64,000 nt of DNA from Antarcticimicrobium sp033791545 (GCA_033791545.1 JASJGL010000010.1:8557-72556); one strand, 5' to 3'. Counted from the first letter of the stretch, positions 46,730 to 55,979 are shown. Made by a program: numbers and translations. Notes: a model not told the origin generated them from the sequence alone.

Positions 46730-47533
46730 ATGCCCATACTACAGCTGTTTCTCGTCGCCGTGATTCAGGGAATTACCGAATTCCTGCCGATTTCTTCTTC
46801 GGGCCACCTGATTCTTTTCCCGCAGCTGACCGGATTGCAAGACCAAGGTCAGGTGATCGACGTCGCCGTGCATATGGGCACCCTCGGGGCGGTGGTCACC
46901 TATTTCTGGCGCGACGTGAAGCTGGGGCTTTGCGGAATACCCCAGCTGTTTCGTGGTCGGGCCGACAGCCCCGGCGCGCGGCTGGCGCTGGGGTTGATCA
47001 TCGCCACCCTTCCGGTGGTGCTGGTTGGGGTTGTGCTGCATTTCACCCACATCGATGCGGCGATGCGCTCGATCACCGTGATCGGCTGGACCATGCTTAT
47101 CTTCGGGCTGGTGTTGTATTGGGCGGATCAGCGTGGCGCCAACACCAAAAGCGCGGCGGACTGGACCCCGCGTGACGCGCTGATCATGGGTTTGTGGCAG
47201 GCGGTGGCGCTGATCCCTGGCACCTCGCGCTCGGGCATCACCATCACCAGCGCCCGCCACATGGGCTATGCAAGAAACGAGGCGGCGCGGCTGTCGATGC
47301 TGATGTCGATCCCCACCATCCTCGCCTCTGGCGTGCTGCTGGGAACCGAGGTCGCGATCGAGGCCGATGGCGCCGTGATCCGCGACGGCGCGCTGGCCGC
47401 ACTGTTCGCCTTTTTCTCGGCCCTGCTGGCCCTCAGCGTGATGATGCGGCTGTTGCGCAGCGTCAGCTTCACGCCCTATGTGGTCTATCGGGTGATCCTG
47501 GGCATCGGTCTGCTGGTCATCGCCTATTCGTAA
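46730..47533 (+). CDS. uppP: Undecaprenyl-diphosphate phosphatase
   Basis: This 267-aa integral membrane enzyme recycles the lipid carrier for cell-wall synthesis and confers bacitracin tolerance. GITEFLPISSSGHLIL near residue 14 and IPGTSRSGITI near 163 are the two active-site motifs of the BacA/UppP family. About eight helices are visible. It is divergent from gltD and convergent with the next gene. Confidence 0.96.
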   Translation: MPILQLFLVAVIQGITEFLPISSSGHLILFPQLTGLQDQGQVIDVAVHMGTLGAVVTYFWRDVKLGLCGIPQLFRGRADSPGARLALGLIIATLPVVLVGVVLHFTHIDAAMRSITVIGWTMLIFGLVLYWADQRGANTKSAADWTPRDALIMGLWQAVALIPGTSRSGITITSARHMGYARNEAARLSMLMSIPTILASGVLLGTEVAIEADGAVIRDGALAALFAFFSALLALSVMMRLLRSVSFTPYVVYRVILGIGLLVIAYS

Positions 47534-47593
47534 CGCCGCGCCCGGGTAAGGGCGCAGCGTGTTGAGGGCGGAATTTACTATAGGCGCACCCTG

Positions 47594-48577
47594 TTATGGA
47601 CGCAGCTTGCGACCAGAGTGCATCAGCTCCGCATATTGACCTGCGGGGCGGAATTTCCACAGGTATTCCGGCAGCACCGATTCCATCGTGGTGGGGATGA
47701 TCCCCAGCGCGTCAAAACCACGGGCACCATCGCTTACGACATTGTCATGCGCCAGGTTGTGCAGCTGATCGCGGGTCAGAACCTTGTTTTTCAGCAAGCC
47801 AAAGCTGACGAACTGGACCAGATCCAGAACCCCGGCCATGATCCCGGCGATCCAGAACGGCAGGCCGATCACGACCCGGCGGCGCTGGATCACCTCCAGC
47901 AAGGTTGTCATCATCTCGCGAAAGCTGGCCACGCGCGGCCCGCCCAGTTCATAAACACCGGATGTGGCCTGACCCAGCAAGGCCAATTCAGCAGCCTGCG
48001 CCACATCATCCACATAGACCGGCTGGAACTTGGTCGCGGCCGCGGCGATCGGCAGGAATGGCCCCATCCGGGTCATCGCCCCGAACCGGTTAAAGAATTG
48101 ATCCTCTGCCCCGAAGATCACCGAGGGGCGCAGGATCACCGCGTTGGGCATGTGGCGCAAAACCGCCGCCTCGCCCGCAGCTTTGGTCCGGGCATAGGCG
48201 CTGTTGGAGTCGGCGTCGGCCCCGATGGCCGAGATATGCACCATCTGCGCAACACCCTGTTCGGCGGCGATCCGGGCAATCCGCTCGGCTCCGGCCTCCT
48301 GGATGGCGGCAAAGCTGTTCTGGCCCGTTTCGGCCAGAAGTCCAACGCAGTTCACCACCGCATCGGCCCCTTGCATCATCGCGGCAACCGACTCGTCGTC
48401 GCGGATATTGCACAGCAGCGGCTCGATCTGTCCGACCGCGCCATAGGTTTTTACGAACATCGCCTCGTTCGGGCGACGCACGGCAACACGGATACGCCAG
48501 CCGGCTTTTGCCATCCGGCGTACGATATAGCGGCCGACAAAGCCCGATCCGCCGTAGATGGTGACCAGTTTCGACAT
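47594..48577 (-). CDS. NAD(P)-binding protein of the complex I NDUFA9 type
   Basis: This 327-aa atypical short-chain dehydrogenase has a Rossmann motif VTIYGGSGFVGRYIVRRM at the start and a helix-rich C-terminus with a hydrophobic stretch (VIGLPFWIAGIMAGVLDLVQ near residue 240). It resembles the NDUFA9/39-kDa accessory subunit of respiratory complex I, which alphaproteobacteria share with mitochondria. No nuo genes are nearby. A quinone-biosynthesis or complex I stability role is inferred from the family. Confidence 0.85.
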   Translation of the reverse strand: MSKLVTIYGGSGFVGRYIVRRMAKAGWRIRVAVRRPNEAMFVKTYGAVGQIEPLLCNIRDDESVAAMMQGADAVVNCVGLLAETGQNSFAAIQEAGAERIARIAAEQGVAQMVHISAIGADADSNSAYARTKAAGEAAVLRHMPNAVILRPSVIFGAEDQFFNRFGAMTRMGPFLPIAAAATKFQPVYVDDVAQAAELALLGQATSGVYELGGPRVASFREMMTTLLEVIQRRRVVIGLPFWIAGIMAGVLDLVQFVSFGLLKNKVLTRDQLHNLAHDNVVSDGARGFDALGIIPTTMESVLPEYLWKFRPAGQYAELMHSGRKLRP

Positions 48578-48740
48578 GGCATCGCTCCTGCTTATTTGTT
48601 CATTTCCGATCTACCGCCCCATGCCCAGCGGAACAAGGTGGAAAAACACCGCAGCCGCCTCCCGCCATCTCTCTTGGTAGGGGGGGGCTGGCCCCGTGGC
48701 GAGAAAATGAAAAAAGTTCGCGGCCGCGCGGAAAATCCGT

Positions 48741-48769
48741 TTGACACCCCCCCCGAACATACTTAGAGA
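48741..48769 (+). promoter_or_regulatory. Promoter of tRNA-Leu
   Basis: A perfect TTGACA (48741-48746) followed after 16-17 bases by TTAGAG/TAGAGA lies 18 bases before the tRNA. The spacer has an unusual run of eight or nine C. Confidence 0.6.
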
Positions 48770-48786
48770 ACGGCCTCACGACACCT

Positions 48787-48872
48787 GCCCAGGTGGCGGA
48801 ATGGTAGACGCGCTAGCTTCAGGTGCTAGTGTCTGTATGGACGTGGAGGTTCGAGTCCTCTCCTGGGCACCA
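48787..48872 (+). tRNA. tRNA-Leu (anticodon CAG)
   Basis: An 86-base class II tRNA with encoded CCA. Acceptor GCCCAGG pairs with CCTGGGC, the anticodon stem CTAGC/GCTAG holds loop TTCAGGT giving CAG, there is a long variable arm, and the T-arm has GGTTCGAGTCC. Confidence 0.97.
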
Positions 48873-49593
48873 TAAAACCAAACTAGGTGTTTGATTTTAT
48901 GAGATTATGTCTAATTTTCAAAATCCACATCACGATAGCTGTTTACTCTTCGCGTTGTGGTGGCCGGTCCGACCACCCTCATAGCTGAGGGCGCCAGAGG
49001 CTCGCGCCGCACGCTCTTCCTTCCGCATCCGTAGCGCTTGCATTGGCCAAAAGTCGATGCTTCGAGGCGACGACTGCCGGTCTTCCTCAAACCGAAATCC
49101 TGCGGGCGGTCCTGCCTTGCACTGGCTTCGCTCCCGGCTGCGGAGAACTGGGGCTTTACATGCAACCTCATGGTTGTGGGAAACCTGTCAGCACCGCTTG
49201 ATACCCGCAACACAGCGGCTCTCTCTGACAATTATTTCTGCCCCACATTCCGCATGTTCCCGCGAGCCGCGTCCCCCAGCGAGATACGGAAGTTTCAACA
49301 ATGTAATCAGCAAGATACAGTCAAAACCAAAAGGAGCATCAGGCCGCCCGCAGGGGTTATTCTGGGCGCCGGGACCGCGTATATTCCCCCTCGGGCCGTC
49401 CATTTCTTAGGGTTTTGCTTTTTCTGCCCCGAGAACTGGCGCACAAACGCATGTGGCGGCGGCATCCAGTCATCGAAAGTCAGACTGATTTTCGATCATT
49501 GCAAACCGCCGACGGGGGGAGCGCCTTGTCTTGCCAGTTTGAACCAAGCGGTTTAGCAAGGCGCCTCGTTATTGTTTAAAAAGGAGGGGTCAC
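48873..49593. other. Orphan 0.7 kb stretch after tRNA-Leu
   Basis: No gene with a recognisable product is seen. It starts AT-rich right after the tRNA. Two adjacent hairpins follow (GGTGG-N-CGG/CCG-N-CCACC at 48959-48977; CCCTCA-TAGC-TGAGGG at 48976-48991). A minus-strand frame (48911-49231, Arg/Ser-rich, 106 aa) and a plus-strand frame (49038-49556) overlap and have no domains. The right end holds the dctP leader with interleaved complementary arms. It could be a dispersed repeat or the scar of a tRNA-targeted insertion. Confidence 0.5.
49503..49564 (+). promoter_or_regulatory. Interleaved complementary arms in the dctP leader
   Basis: AAACCGC (49503-49509) pairs with GCGGTTT (49548-49554); GCGCCTTG (49521-49528) pairs with CAAGGCGC (49557-49564). 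The pairs cross, so the RNA could form alternative stems or a pseudoknot-like fold just before the dctP ribosome site. Function is unproven. Confidence 0.35.
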
Positions 49594-50589
49594 ATGTCTA
49601 AATCAATTCGTTTTCCCATGCTTGGCGGCGCAGCAGCTCTGCTAAGCTTGGCCTGCATCGCGGGCACCGCTGTCGCTCAGACCGAAGTCAAGATCGGCTA
49701 TGCGCTCGCGCCCAATTCGCATTACGGCGTTGCCGCCAAGAAATTCGATGACGTCGTCACGGCCGAGACCGACGGAAAATTCGAGTTCAAGCATTTTCCC
49801 TCCTCTGGCCTTGGTGGCGAGCGTGAAGTGATCGAAGGGCTGCAAATCGGCACCATCGAGGCGACCATCGTTTCCTCGGGGACGCTGGCCAACTTCGTGC
49901 CTGAAACCGGCGTGTTCGACATCCCGTTCCTGTTCCGTGATCTTGGCCATGCGCGCCGCGTTCTGGACGGCCCGGTCGGTCAGGAGATCCTGGCAAAGTT
50001 CGACGCTGTCGGCCTGCATGCGCTGGCTTGGGGCGAGCAGGGCTTTCGCCACATCACCAACAACCGCAATCCGATCACCACGCCGGCTGATGTCGCTGGC
50101 CTGAAGATCCGCACCATGGAAAACCCGGTGCACCTTGAGGCGTTCAACACGCTGGGCGCCGCGCCCACCCCGATGGCCTGGCCCGAGGTGGTTTCGTCGC
50201 TGCAACAGGGTGTGATCGACGGTCAGGAAAACCCGCTGTCGGTGATCGTCTCGGTCAAGCTGAACGAAGTGCAGAAATACCTGACCCTGTCGGGCCATGT
50301 CTATTCGCCGGCAATGCTTCTGGTGTCCAAACCGTTTTGGGACGGGCTGAGCGACGAGGACAAGGTCGCCTTTGAAAAGGGTGCGACCGAAGCTGTCGCC
50401 GCGATGCGCGGCTTTGTGGACGATGTCGAAGTCAGCGGCGTCGCAACCTTGAAAGAGCGTGGCATGATCGTGGGCGAGTTGAGCACCGAGCAGAAAGCCG
50501 CCTTCCAGCAGGCCGTGCAAGGCGCCTATGAGACCTACTACAAAACCTACGACAAAGCGCTGATCGACCGCATCATCGCAACCAAGTAA
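49594..50589 (+). CDS. dctP: TRAP transporter substrate-binding protein (DctP), second operon
   Basis: This is the periplasmic receptor (331 aa) of a second TRAP system. It has a signal peptide ending near AVAQTEVK, LPFIF-like FDIPFLFRDLGHARR near residue 110, and GLKIRTMENPVHLEAF near 170, the arginine-bearing ligand segment. AAAAGGAGGGG precedes the start. It belongs to the classic DctP/YiaO group for C4- or sugar acids, unlike the first DctP in this window. The substrate is unknown. Confidence 0.93.
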   Translation: MSKSIRFPMLGGAAALLSLACIAGTAVAQTEVKIGYALAPNSHYGVAAKKFDDVVTAETDGKFEFKHFPSSGLGGEREVIEGLQIGTIEATIVSSGTLANFVPETGVFDIPFLFRDLGHARRVLDGPVGQEILAKFDAVGLHALAWGEQGFRHITNNRNPITTPADVAGLKIRTMENPVHLEAFNTLGAAPTPMAWPEVVSSLQQGVIDGQENPLSVIVSVKLNEVQKYLTLSGHVYSPAMLLVSKPFWDGLSDEDKVAFEKGATEAVAAMRGFVDDVEVSGVATLKERGMIVGELSTEQKAAFQQAVQGAYETYYKTYDKALIDRIIATK

Positions 50590-50669
50590 TCGCAGCCTTG
50601 CGTTCAAGATCTCGGGGCCGGTTCAAACCACTGGCCCCGAGGCACGCGCTGCGCAGACAGGATAAACCC

Positions 50670-51185
50670 ATGAGCAGGTTGGAGCGGGGCTTTGTCGCCC
50701 TCAACAAATGGGCAGTGATCGCCATGATCGCCGGTATGGCGCTGGTCGTCGGAGCCAATGTCGCGCTGCGCTACACCACCAATAATTCATTGCCCTGGGC
50801 CGATGAGGTCGCGCGGTATCTGATGATCTGGATGACATTCATCGGTGCCGGCCTTGCGCTGCGCACCGGCGGCCATGTCGCGATAACCAATTTGCAGGAT
50901 GCGCTGCCGCGGCGGGCGCAGATCGTGCTGCGCGCCGGGATCGTTCTGATCCTGCTGGCGTTCTTCGTGTTCATGATCGTAACAGGACAAGAGTATCTGA
51001 CGCGGATGCAATATCAGAAAAGCCCCGCTTTGCGGCTTTCATACAAATATGTCTATGCGGCCATGCCGGTCGGATTCGCGCTGATGAGCGTGCATCTGCT
51101 GCTGATCGCGCGCCAGTTCATCATGGCAGGCACCTATCGGGATGCGCCGACCGGCGACGCCCTGCCCGGTGCCGCCAATGGCTGA
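50670..51185 (+). CDS. dctQ: TRAP transporter small permease (DctQ), second operon
   Basis: This 171-aa four-helix subunit has the family pattern LRYTTNNSLPWADEVARYLMIW near residues 30-50 and GGHVAITNL near 65. It is normal length, without the insertion of the first DctQ. I chose the ATG at 50670 over the frame open to 50598, as the leader is hydrophilic and arginine-rich. It overlaps dctM by 8 bases. Confidence 0.92.
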   Translation: MSRLERGFVALNKWAVIAMIAGMALVVGANVALRYTTNNSLPWADEVARYLMIWMTFIGAGLALRTGGHVAITNLQDALPRRAQIVLRAGIVLILLAFFVFMIVTGQEYLTRMQYQKSPALRLSYKYVYAAMPVGFALMSVHLLLIARQFIMAGTYRDAPTGDALPGAANG

Positions 51186-52461
51186 GATCCTTTTTCCCGC
51201 CCTGTTCCTGCTGATGGCGCTAGGGTTGCCAGTCGCCTTCTCCATGGCGATTGCGGTGTTCTGTGCCCTGACGATGGCCAGCACCTATCCCGAGATCGTC
51301 GTGGTCAAAGAGATGTTTGCCGGCCTCGATTCCTTTCCGCTGCTGGCGGTGCCCTTCTTTGTGCTGGCCGCCGAATTGATGACCGGTGGCGCGATCACCC
51401 ATCACCTGTTGCGCTTCGCGGCACAGTTCGTCGGCCATCTGCGCGGCGGTCTGGGCCATGCCAACGTGATTTCCTCGTCGCTGTTCGCAGGGATTTCCGG
51501 CTCGGCACTGGCCGATGCCGCCGGTCCCGGCGCGATGATGATCCGGATGATGGAAAAGGGCGGATACGACCGCGCCTATGCCGGGGCGCTGACGATTTCC
51601 AGCGCCGTGGTCGGGCCGATCATTCCCCCCTCGATCACGATGATCATTTACGCCATGCAGGACGAAGAGGTCTCGGTCGGATCGCTGTTCATGGCCGGGA
51701 TCGTTCCGGGCTTGCTGATTACCGCGGCGATGCTGGCCACCAACGCGATCATGGCGCGCAAGCGTGGCTATCACGGGGTCGGAAGCCGCCCCGGCGTGGC
51801 CGAAATGATCCGCACCACAGCGGTAGCGCTGCCGGCGCTAATGCTGATCGTTCTGGTGGTTGGCGGTATCCGGTTTGGCATCTTCACCCCGACCGAGGCC
51901 TCGGTGATCGCTGTCTTCTATGCGCTGATCTGCGGCATGTTCGTGTACCGCACACTGCATCTGCGCGATCTGCCGCAGATCCTGTTGCGTGCGGCGCTGA
52001 TCAGCTCGGCGGTTCTGCTGATTCTGGGCGCGGCACGGGCCTTTGCCTGGATTCTGATCATCGAAGGCATCCCGCAGGACCTGGCCCAGACCATCATTGG
52101 CTGGGATCTTAGCCCGGTGATGTTTCTGCTGACGGTCAATGTGCTGCTGCTGGTGTTCGGTCTGTTCATGGATCCGCTGCCCGGAGTGATGATCTTGGTG
52201 CCAATTCTTGCACCGATCAGCCATGCGCTGGGGATCGCCCCGGAACATTTTGCCATCGTTGTGATCGTCAACCTGACCATGGGCCTTGCCACGCCCCCCG
52301 TGGGGGCCTTGATCTATGTGGTGTCCTCGGCGACCCAGATGCGCCCGGCGGCGCTGATCCGTGAACTGCCGCCGTTCTTTCTGGCAGGCATTATCGTCTT
52401 GTTGCTGCTGACCTTCGTGCCCACCCTGTCAACATGGCTGCCGCAGGTCAGCGGCGTCTGA
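51178..52461 (+). CDS. dctM: TRAP transporter large permease (DctM), second operon
   Basis: This 427-aa membrane subunit completes the second TRAP system. LFAGISGSALADAAGPGAMMIRMM near residue 100 and GPIIPPSITMIIYA near 145 are standard, and the C-terminus runs through NLTMGLATPPVGALIYV with no insertion. The ATG at 51178 lies inside the end of dctQ. Confidence 0.93.
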   Translation: MAEILFPALFLLMALGLPVAFSMAIAVFCALTMASTYPEIVVVKEMFAGLDSFPLLAVPFFVLAAELMTGGAITHHLLRFAAQFVGHLRGGLGHANVISSSLFAGISGSALADAAGPGAMMIRMMEKGGYDRAYAGALTISSAVVGPIIPPSITMIIYAMQDEEVSVGSLFMAGIVPGLLITAAMLATNAIMARKRGYHGVGSRPGVAEMIRTTAVALPALMLIVLVVGGIRFGIFTPTEASVIAVFYALICGMFVYRTLHLRDLPQILLRAALISSAVLLILGAARAFAWILIIEGIPQDLAQTIIGWDLSPVMFLLTVNVLLLVFGLFMDPLPGVMILVPILAPISHALGIAPEHFAIVVIVNLTMGLATPPVGALIYVVSSATQMRPAALIRELPPFFLAGIIVLLLLTFVPTLSTWLPQVSGV

Positions 52462-52477
52462 CTGCGATTGATCGCTT

Positions 52478-52503
52478 CGCCGGGGGGTTCCCTGCCCCCG
52501 GCG
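52478..52503 (+). terminator. GC-rich hairpin after dctPQM
   Basis: CGCCGGGGG and CCCCCGGCG form a nine-base stem 17 bases past the dctM stop. There is no T-run, so termination efficiency is uncertain. Confidence 0.45.
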
Positions 52504-52622
52504 GCGCAACTCTCACGCCACGTCCGACTTGCGCGTGCCCGGCGCAATGGCCAAAACCGACGGCGGGACGCGTGGCCGGGGCCGCCCCTGCCGCGCGCCG
52601 TGAGGAACGAAAGGACGCCCCC

Positions 52623-53612
52623 GTGACCATGCCCCCGGCTTTTGAACATCTGCGCCTGCCGCTGATCGGCAGCCCGCTTTTCATCATCTCGAACCCCGAC
52701 CTGGTGATCGCCCAGTGCAAGGCGGGGATCGTCGGTGCGTTCCCGGCGCTGAACGCCCGGGAAAAGGAAGGCGAGCCGATCGAGCTGGAACGCTGGCTCA
52801 CCCGCATCACCGAAGAACTCGACCGCCATAATCAGGCCAACCCCGACCGCCCCGCCGCGCCCTTTGCGGTAAACCAGATCGTGCACCGCTCGAACGCGCG
52901 GCTGGAACGCGATGTCGAGATTTGCACCAAATACAAGGTGCCGGTCTGGATCACCTCGCTGGGGGCGCAAACCTGGGTCAACGACGCGGCGCATTCGGCG
53001 GGTGGCATCACCCTGCACGATGTGATCAACAACAAGTTTGCCAAAAAGGCCGTGGAAAAAGGCGCCGACGGGCTGATCGCGGTGGCCGCCGGTGCCGGGG
53101 GTCATGCCGGTGCCATGTCGCCCTTTGCGCTGGTGCAGGAAATCCGCGACTGGTTCGACGGGCCGCTGTTCCTGTCTGGCGCCATCGCGCGCGGTGACAG
53201 CCTGTTGGCGGCGCAAGCCATGGGGGCTGACGGCGGCTATATGGGATCAGCCTTTATCGCCACGCAAGAGGCCAACGCCGAAGACCGCTACAAGCAGATG
53301 ATCGTCGAAGGCGGCGCCGATGACATCGTCTATTCCGATCTGTTCACCGGGGTCTGGGGGAACTACCTGAAACCCTCGATCGCGGCGGCGGGCATGGACC
53401 CGGACAGGCTCGAACGCTCCGACCCTTCAAAGATGGATTTCGGCCCAGACCGGGAAAAACCCAAAAGCTGGAAGGAAATCTGGGGCTCTGGCCAAGGCAT
53501 CGGTGCGGTCGACAAGGTGGTTCCGGCGGCGGATCTGGTCGAGCGCATCGCGCGCGAATATCTCGCCGCGCAAGACCGGCTGGCAAAGACACTGGGCTGG
53601 ACCCAGGGCTAA
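52623..53612 (+). CDS. Nitronate monooxygenase/enoyl-reductase-like flavoprotein
   Basis: This 329-aa FMN protein belongs to the 2-nitropropane dioxygenase family. LIGSPLFIISNPDLVIAQ near residue 14, the phosphate/flavin motif VAAGAGGHAG near 156, and GAIARGDSLLAAQAMGADGGYMG near 190 are typical. The family oxidises nitronates or, in FabK relatives, reduces enoyl-ACP. The start is GTG at 52623 with AAAGGA upstream; an ATG two codons in is the alternative. Confidence 0.87.
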   Translation: MTMPPAFEHLRLPLIGSPLFIISNPDLVIAQCKAGIVGAFPALNAREKEGEPIELERWLTRITEELDRHNQANPDRPAAPFAVNQIVHRSNARLERDVEICTKYKVPVWITSLGAQTWVNDAAHSAGGITLHDVINNKFAKKAVEKGADGLIAVAAGAGGHAGAMSPFALVQEIRDWFDGPLFLSGAIARGDSLLAAQAMGADGGYMGSAFIATQEANAEDRYKQMIVEGGADDIVYSDLFTGVWGNYLKPSIAAAGMDPDRLERSDPSKMDFGPDREKPKSWKEIWGSGQGIGAVDKVVPAADLVERIAREYLAAQDRLAKTLGWTQG

Positions 53613-53629
53613 CCTCCGTCACACCAACA

Positions 53630-53656
53630 GATCGCCCGGCGACAGCCCGGGCGATC
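53630..53656. terminator. Hairpin between convergent genes
   Basis: Ten-base arms GATCGCCCGG and CCGGGCGATC with a seven-base loop lie between the flavoprotein gene and puuD. T-runs are poor on both sides, so it is a possible bidirectional terminator. Confidence 0.5.
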
Positions 53657-53680
53657 CCCCGGCGCCGAGCGGTCCCGGTC

Positions 53681-54940
53681 TCAGTTCTGCGCCAACCTGA
53701 ACGGCAGGGCCTGCGCGCCGGCGCGATACCACGCCGCGATCTGCGCCCGCTCTTCCGGCTCGATCCAACTCACATTCGCGGGCGGCATCGCCACGCTCAC
53801 CCCGGCCTGCAAATAGATCTGCCGCGCCGCCGCGGCGATCTCGGGCCGGGTTTCCAGCAACACGTTCTTGGGCGCGCGGTGAACCCCGTCCCAGGCCGGC
53901 TCGCGTGTGTGGCACATGGAACAGCGGCCCATCACGATATCAACAACCTCGTCAAACCCCTCAGCCTCGGCAAACACGGTCTCGGTCGGGGTCAGCGCGC
54001 GCGCCTCGCTCTCCTCATAGCTCGACTGTTCCGGCGCCGCGGTCGACAGGGCCATGATCGCGACGAACAGCGCCGCCGTCGCGACCCAGGTCCAGATCGG
54101 GTTGCCCTTGCGCGCATGGCGGGTGTTGAAATAATGCCGGATCGTCACCCCCATCAGAAACACCAGCGCCGCGATCGCCCAGTTGTAGCGGGTCGCAAAG
54201 GCCAGCGGATAGTGGGTCGACAGCATCAGGAACACCACCGGCAGGGTCAGATAATTGTTGTGGGTCGAACGCAGCTTGGCGATCTTGCCGTATTTCGCAT
54301 CCGGCACCCGTCCGGCCTTGAGATCGGCCACCACGATCTTCTGGTTCGGGATGATGACAAAGAACACATTGGCCGTCATGATCGTCGCGGTGAAGGCCCC
54401 CAGATGCAGCATCATCGCCCGGCCCGTGAAGATCTGGTTATAACCCCAGCCCATCGCCACCAGCAGCACGAACAACAGCACCATCAGCAAGGTCGGGCGC
54501 TCTCCCAATCCCGACTTGCACAGGAAATCATAGATCAACCACCCCACCGTCAGCGAGACGGCGGAAATCGCGATCCCCTGCCACAGCGCAAGATCGGCCT
54601 TGCCGGCGTCGATCAGAAACAGCTCTCCACCGGCCCAATAGACGATCATCAACATCGCCGCGCCGCTTAACCAGGTCGAATAGCTTTCCCATTTGAACCA
54701 TGTCAGATGCTCGGGCATGTGCTCCGGCGCGACCAGATATTTCTGGATGTGATAAAATCCGCCGCCGTGAACCTGCCATTCCTCGCCATACGCGCCCACG
54801 GGCAGATGCGGTGCCTTGCGTAGCCCCAGATCCAGCGCGATGAAATAAAACGAAGACCCGATCCAAGCGATCGCGGTAATCACGTGCAGCCATCGCACCG
54901 CAAAGGCCAACCAGTCCCAGATGATCGCCACGTCCTGCAT
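53681..54940 (-). CDS. puuD: Membrane urate hydroxylase with cytochrome c domain (PuuD)
   Basis: This 419-aa protein oxidises urate to 5-hydroxyisourate and passes electrons to its own haem. About eight helices fill residues 1-300 (DWLAFAVRWLHVITAIAWIGSS at the start is typical). The C-terminal domain has the haem c motif CSMCHTREP near 338 and the likely methionine ligand in VAMPPANVSW near 395. It replaces soluble uricase in many proteobacteria. It is divergent from a LysR gene and near the other urate genes. Confidence 0.92.
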   Translation of the reverse strand: MQDVAIIWDWLAFAVRWLHVITAIAWIGSSFYFIALDLGLRKAPHLPVGAYGEEWQVHGGGFYHIQKYLVAPEHMPEHLTWFKWESYSTWLSGAAMLMIVYWAGGELFLIDAGKADLALWQGIAISAVSLTVGWLIYDFLCKSGLGERPTLLMVLLFVLLVAMGWGYNQIFTGRAMMLHLGAFTATIMTANVFFVIIPNQKIVVADLKAGRVPDAKYGKIAKLRSTHNNYLTLPVVFLMLSTHYPLAFATRYNWAIAALVFLMGVTIRHYFNTRHARKGNPIWTWVATAALFVAIMALSTAAPEQSSYEESEARALTPTETVFAEAEGFDEVVDIVMGRCSMCHTREPAWDGVHRAPKNVLLETRPEIAAAARQIYLQAGVSVAMPPANVSWIEPEERAQIAAWYRAGAQALPFRLAQN

Positions 54941-54970
54941 CGGTTTCTCCTTTGGGTATTTTACCCCGCG

Positions 54971-55006
54971 CCAGCCTGTTCCAGTCCCGTGCTAGCCTAT
55001 TCCAGT
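54971..55006. promoter_or_regulatory. 21-base-spaced direct repeat between puuD and lysR
   Basis: CCAGCCTGTTCCAGT (54971-54985) and CTAGCCTATTCCAGT (54992-55006) match in 13 of 15 bases and are exactly 21 bases apart, two helical turns. They lie 31-66 bases before puuD, in the divergent region with lysR, so they may be LysR binding sites. Confidence 0.55.
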
Positions 55007-55067
55007 ATTGTCATGTATCCGGGGAAAGCGCCAAGATGCTTCAAATAAAAACGAATAATGAGCCCCG

Positions 55068-55970
55068 ATGGCCTATCTCGACAACATCCAAACCTTCGTT
55101 CGTGTCTATGAATTAGGCAATATGTCTGCGGCGGCGCGCGACCAAAGAATTTCCGCCGCCGTCGCCTCGGCGCGGATTTCCCAACTTGAGGAACATCTCA
55201 ACGTCCGGCTGTTCCAGCGCACCACGCGCACATTGAACGCCACCGAACAGGGCCATATGTTCTATCGCGGCGCCTGCAAGATCCTCGAAGCGGTAGATAC
55301 GGCCGAGGCCGAGATCTCCAATGTCACCATGACCCCGCGCGGCTCGCTCTTCGTCGCCGCGCCGCTGGGGCTGGGCCGGCGGGTGATCGCGCCCGCGGTT
55401 CCGGCGTTCAAGGCGCAGTACCCGCTGATCGACATCCGGCTGCGGCTGTCCGACCGCAAGCTTGATCTCGCCGCCGAGGGGCTCGACCTCGCCTTCTTCC
55501 TAGGCATCCCCGAGGATTCGACCCTGCGCATCCGCAAGATCGCCGATTGCCCCCGGCTGCTCTGCGCCGCACCCGCCTATATCGCCCGGCGCGGCATGCC
55601 CGAGAGTGGCGAGGCGTTGGTGCGCGACAAGCATGACTGCCTGAACCTGCGCTATCCCGGCGCGCCGGAATTTCAATGGCCGTTGCAAACGCCGGATGGG
55701 GTGCGGCGGTTTTCAGTCCATGGCCCATTCGAATCCGACGATGGCGATGTGCTCACCGGCTGGGCACTGAACGGGCACGGGATCATCCTCAAACCCGTGT
55801 TCGAGGTCGCCGAACATCTGGCGACCGGCGCGCTGGTCCCGGTGGCCAAGGCCGAACCGCCGGTGCCGACCCAGCTTGCCTGTCTCTACATGCACCGGCG
55901 CCGACAGGATCCCAAGACGCGGCTGCTGATCGACTTCATGGCCGAGCGCATCCAGACGGCGCTGAAATAA
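55068..55970 (+). CDS. LysR family transcriptional regulator
   Basis: This 300-aa regulator has the LysR winged HTH at the start (FVRVYELGNMSAAARDQRISAAVASARISQ... pattern, residues 10-45) and a substrate-binding domain after residue 90 (RGSLFVAAPLGLGRRVIAP). It resembles the CrgA/DsdC-like branch by its domain start. It is divergent from puuD and flanked by the other urate genes, so control of purine catabolism is inferred; the inducer is unknown. Confidence 0.9.
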   Translation: MAYLDNIQTFVRVYELGNMSAAARDQRISAAVASARISQLEEHLNVRLFQRTTRTLNATEQGHMFYRGACKILEAVDTAEAEISNVTMTPRGSLFVAAPLGLGRRVIAPAVPAFKAQYPLIDIRLRLSDRKLDLAAEGLDLAFFLGIPEDSTLRIRKIADCPRLLCAAPAYIARRGMPESGEALVRDKHDCLNLRYPGAPEFQWPLQTPDGVRRFSVHGPFESDDGDVLTGWALNGHGIILKPVFEVAEHLATGALVPVAKAEPPVPTQLACLYMHRRRQDPKTRLLIDFMAERIQTALK

Positions 55971-55979
55971 CCCGCGCCG

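Noticed and set aside
49038..49556. A 172-aa protein-coding gene in the orphan stretch
   Set aside because: No ribosome site, odd composition, overlap with another frame on the other strand and with the dctP leader; not convincing as a gene.
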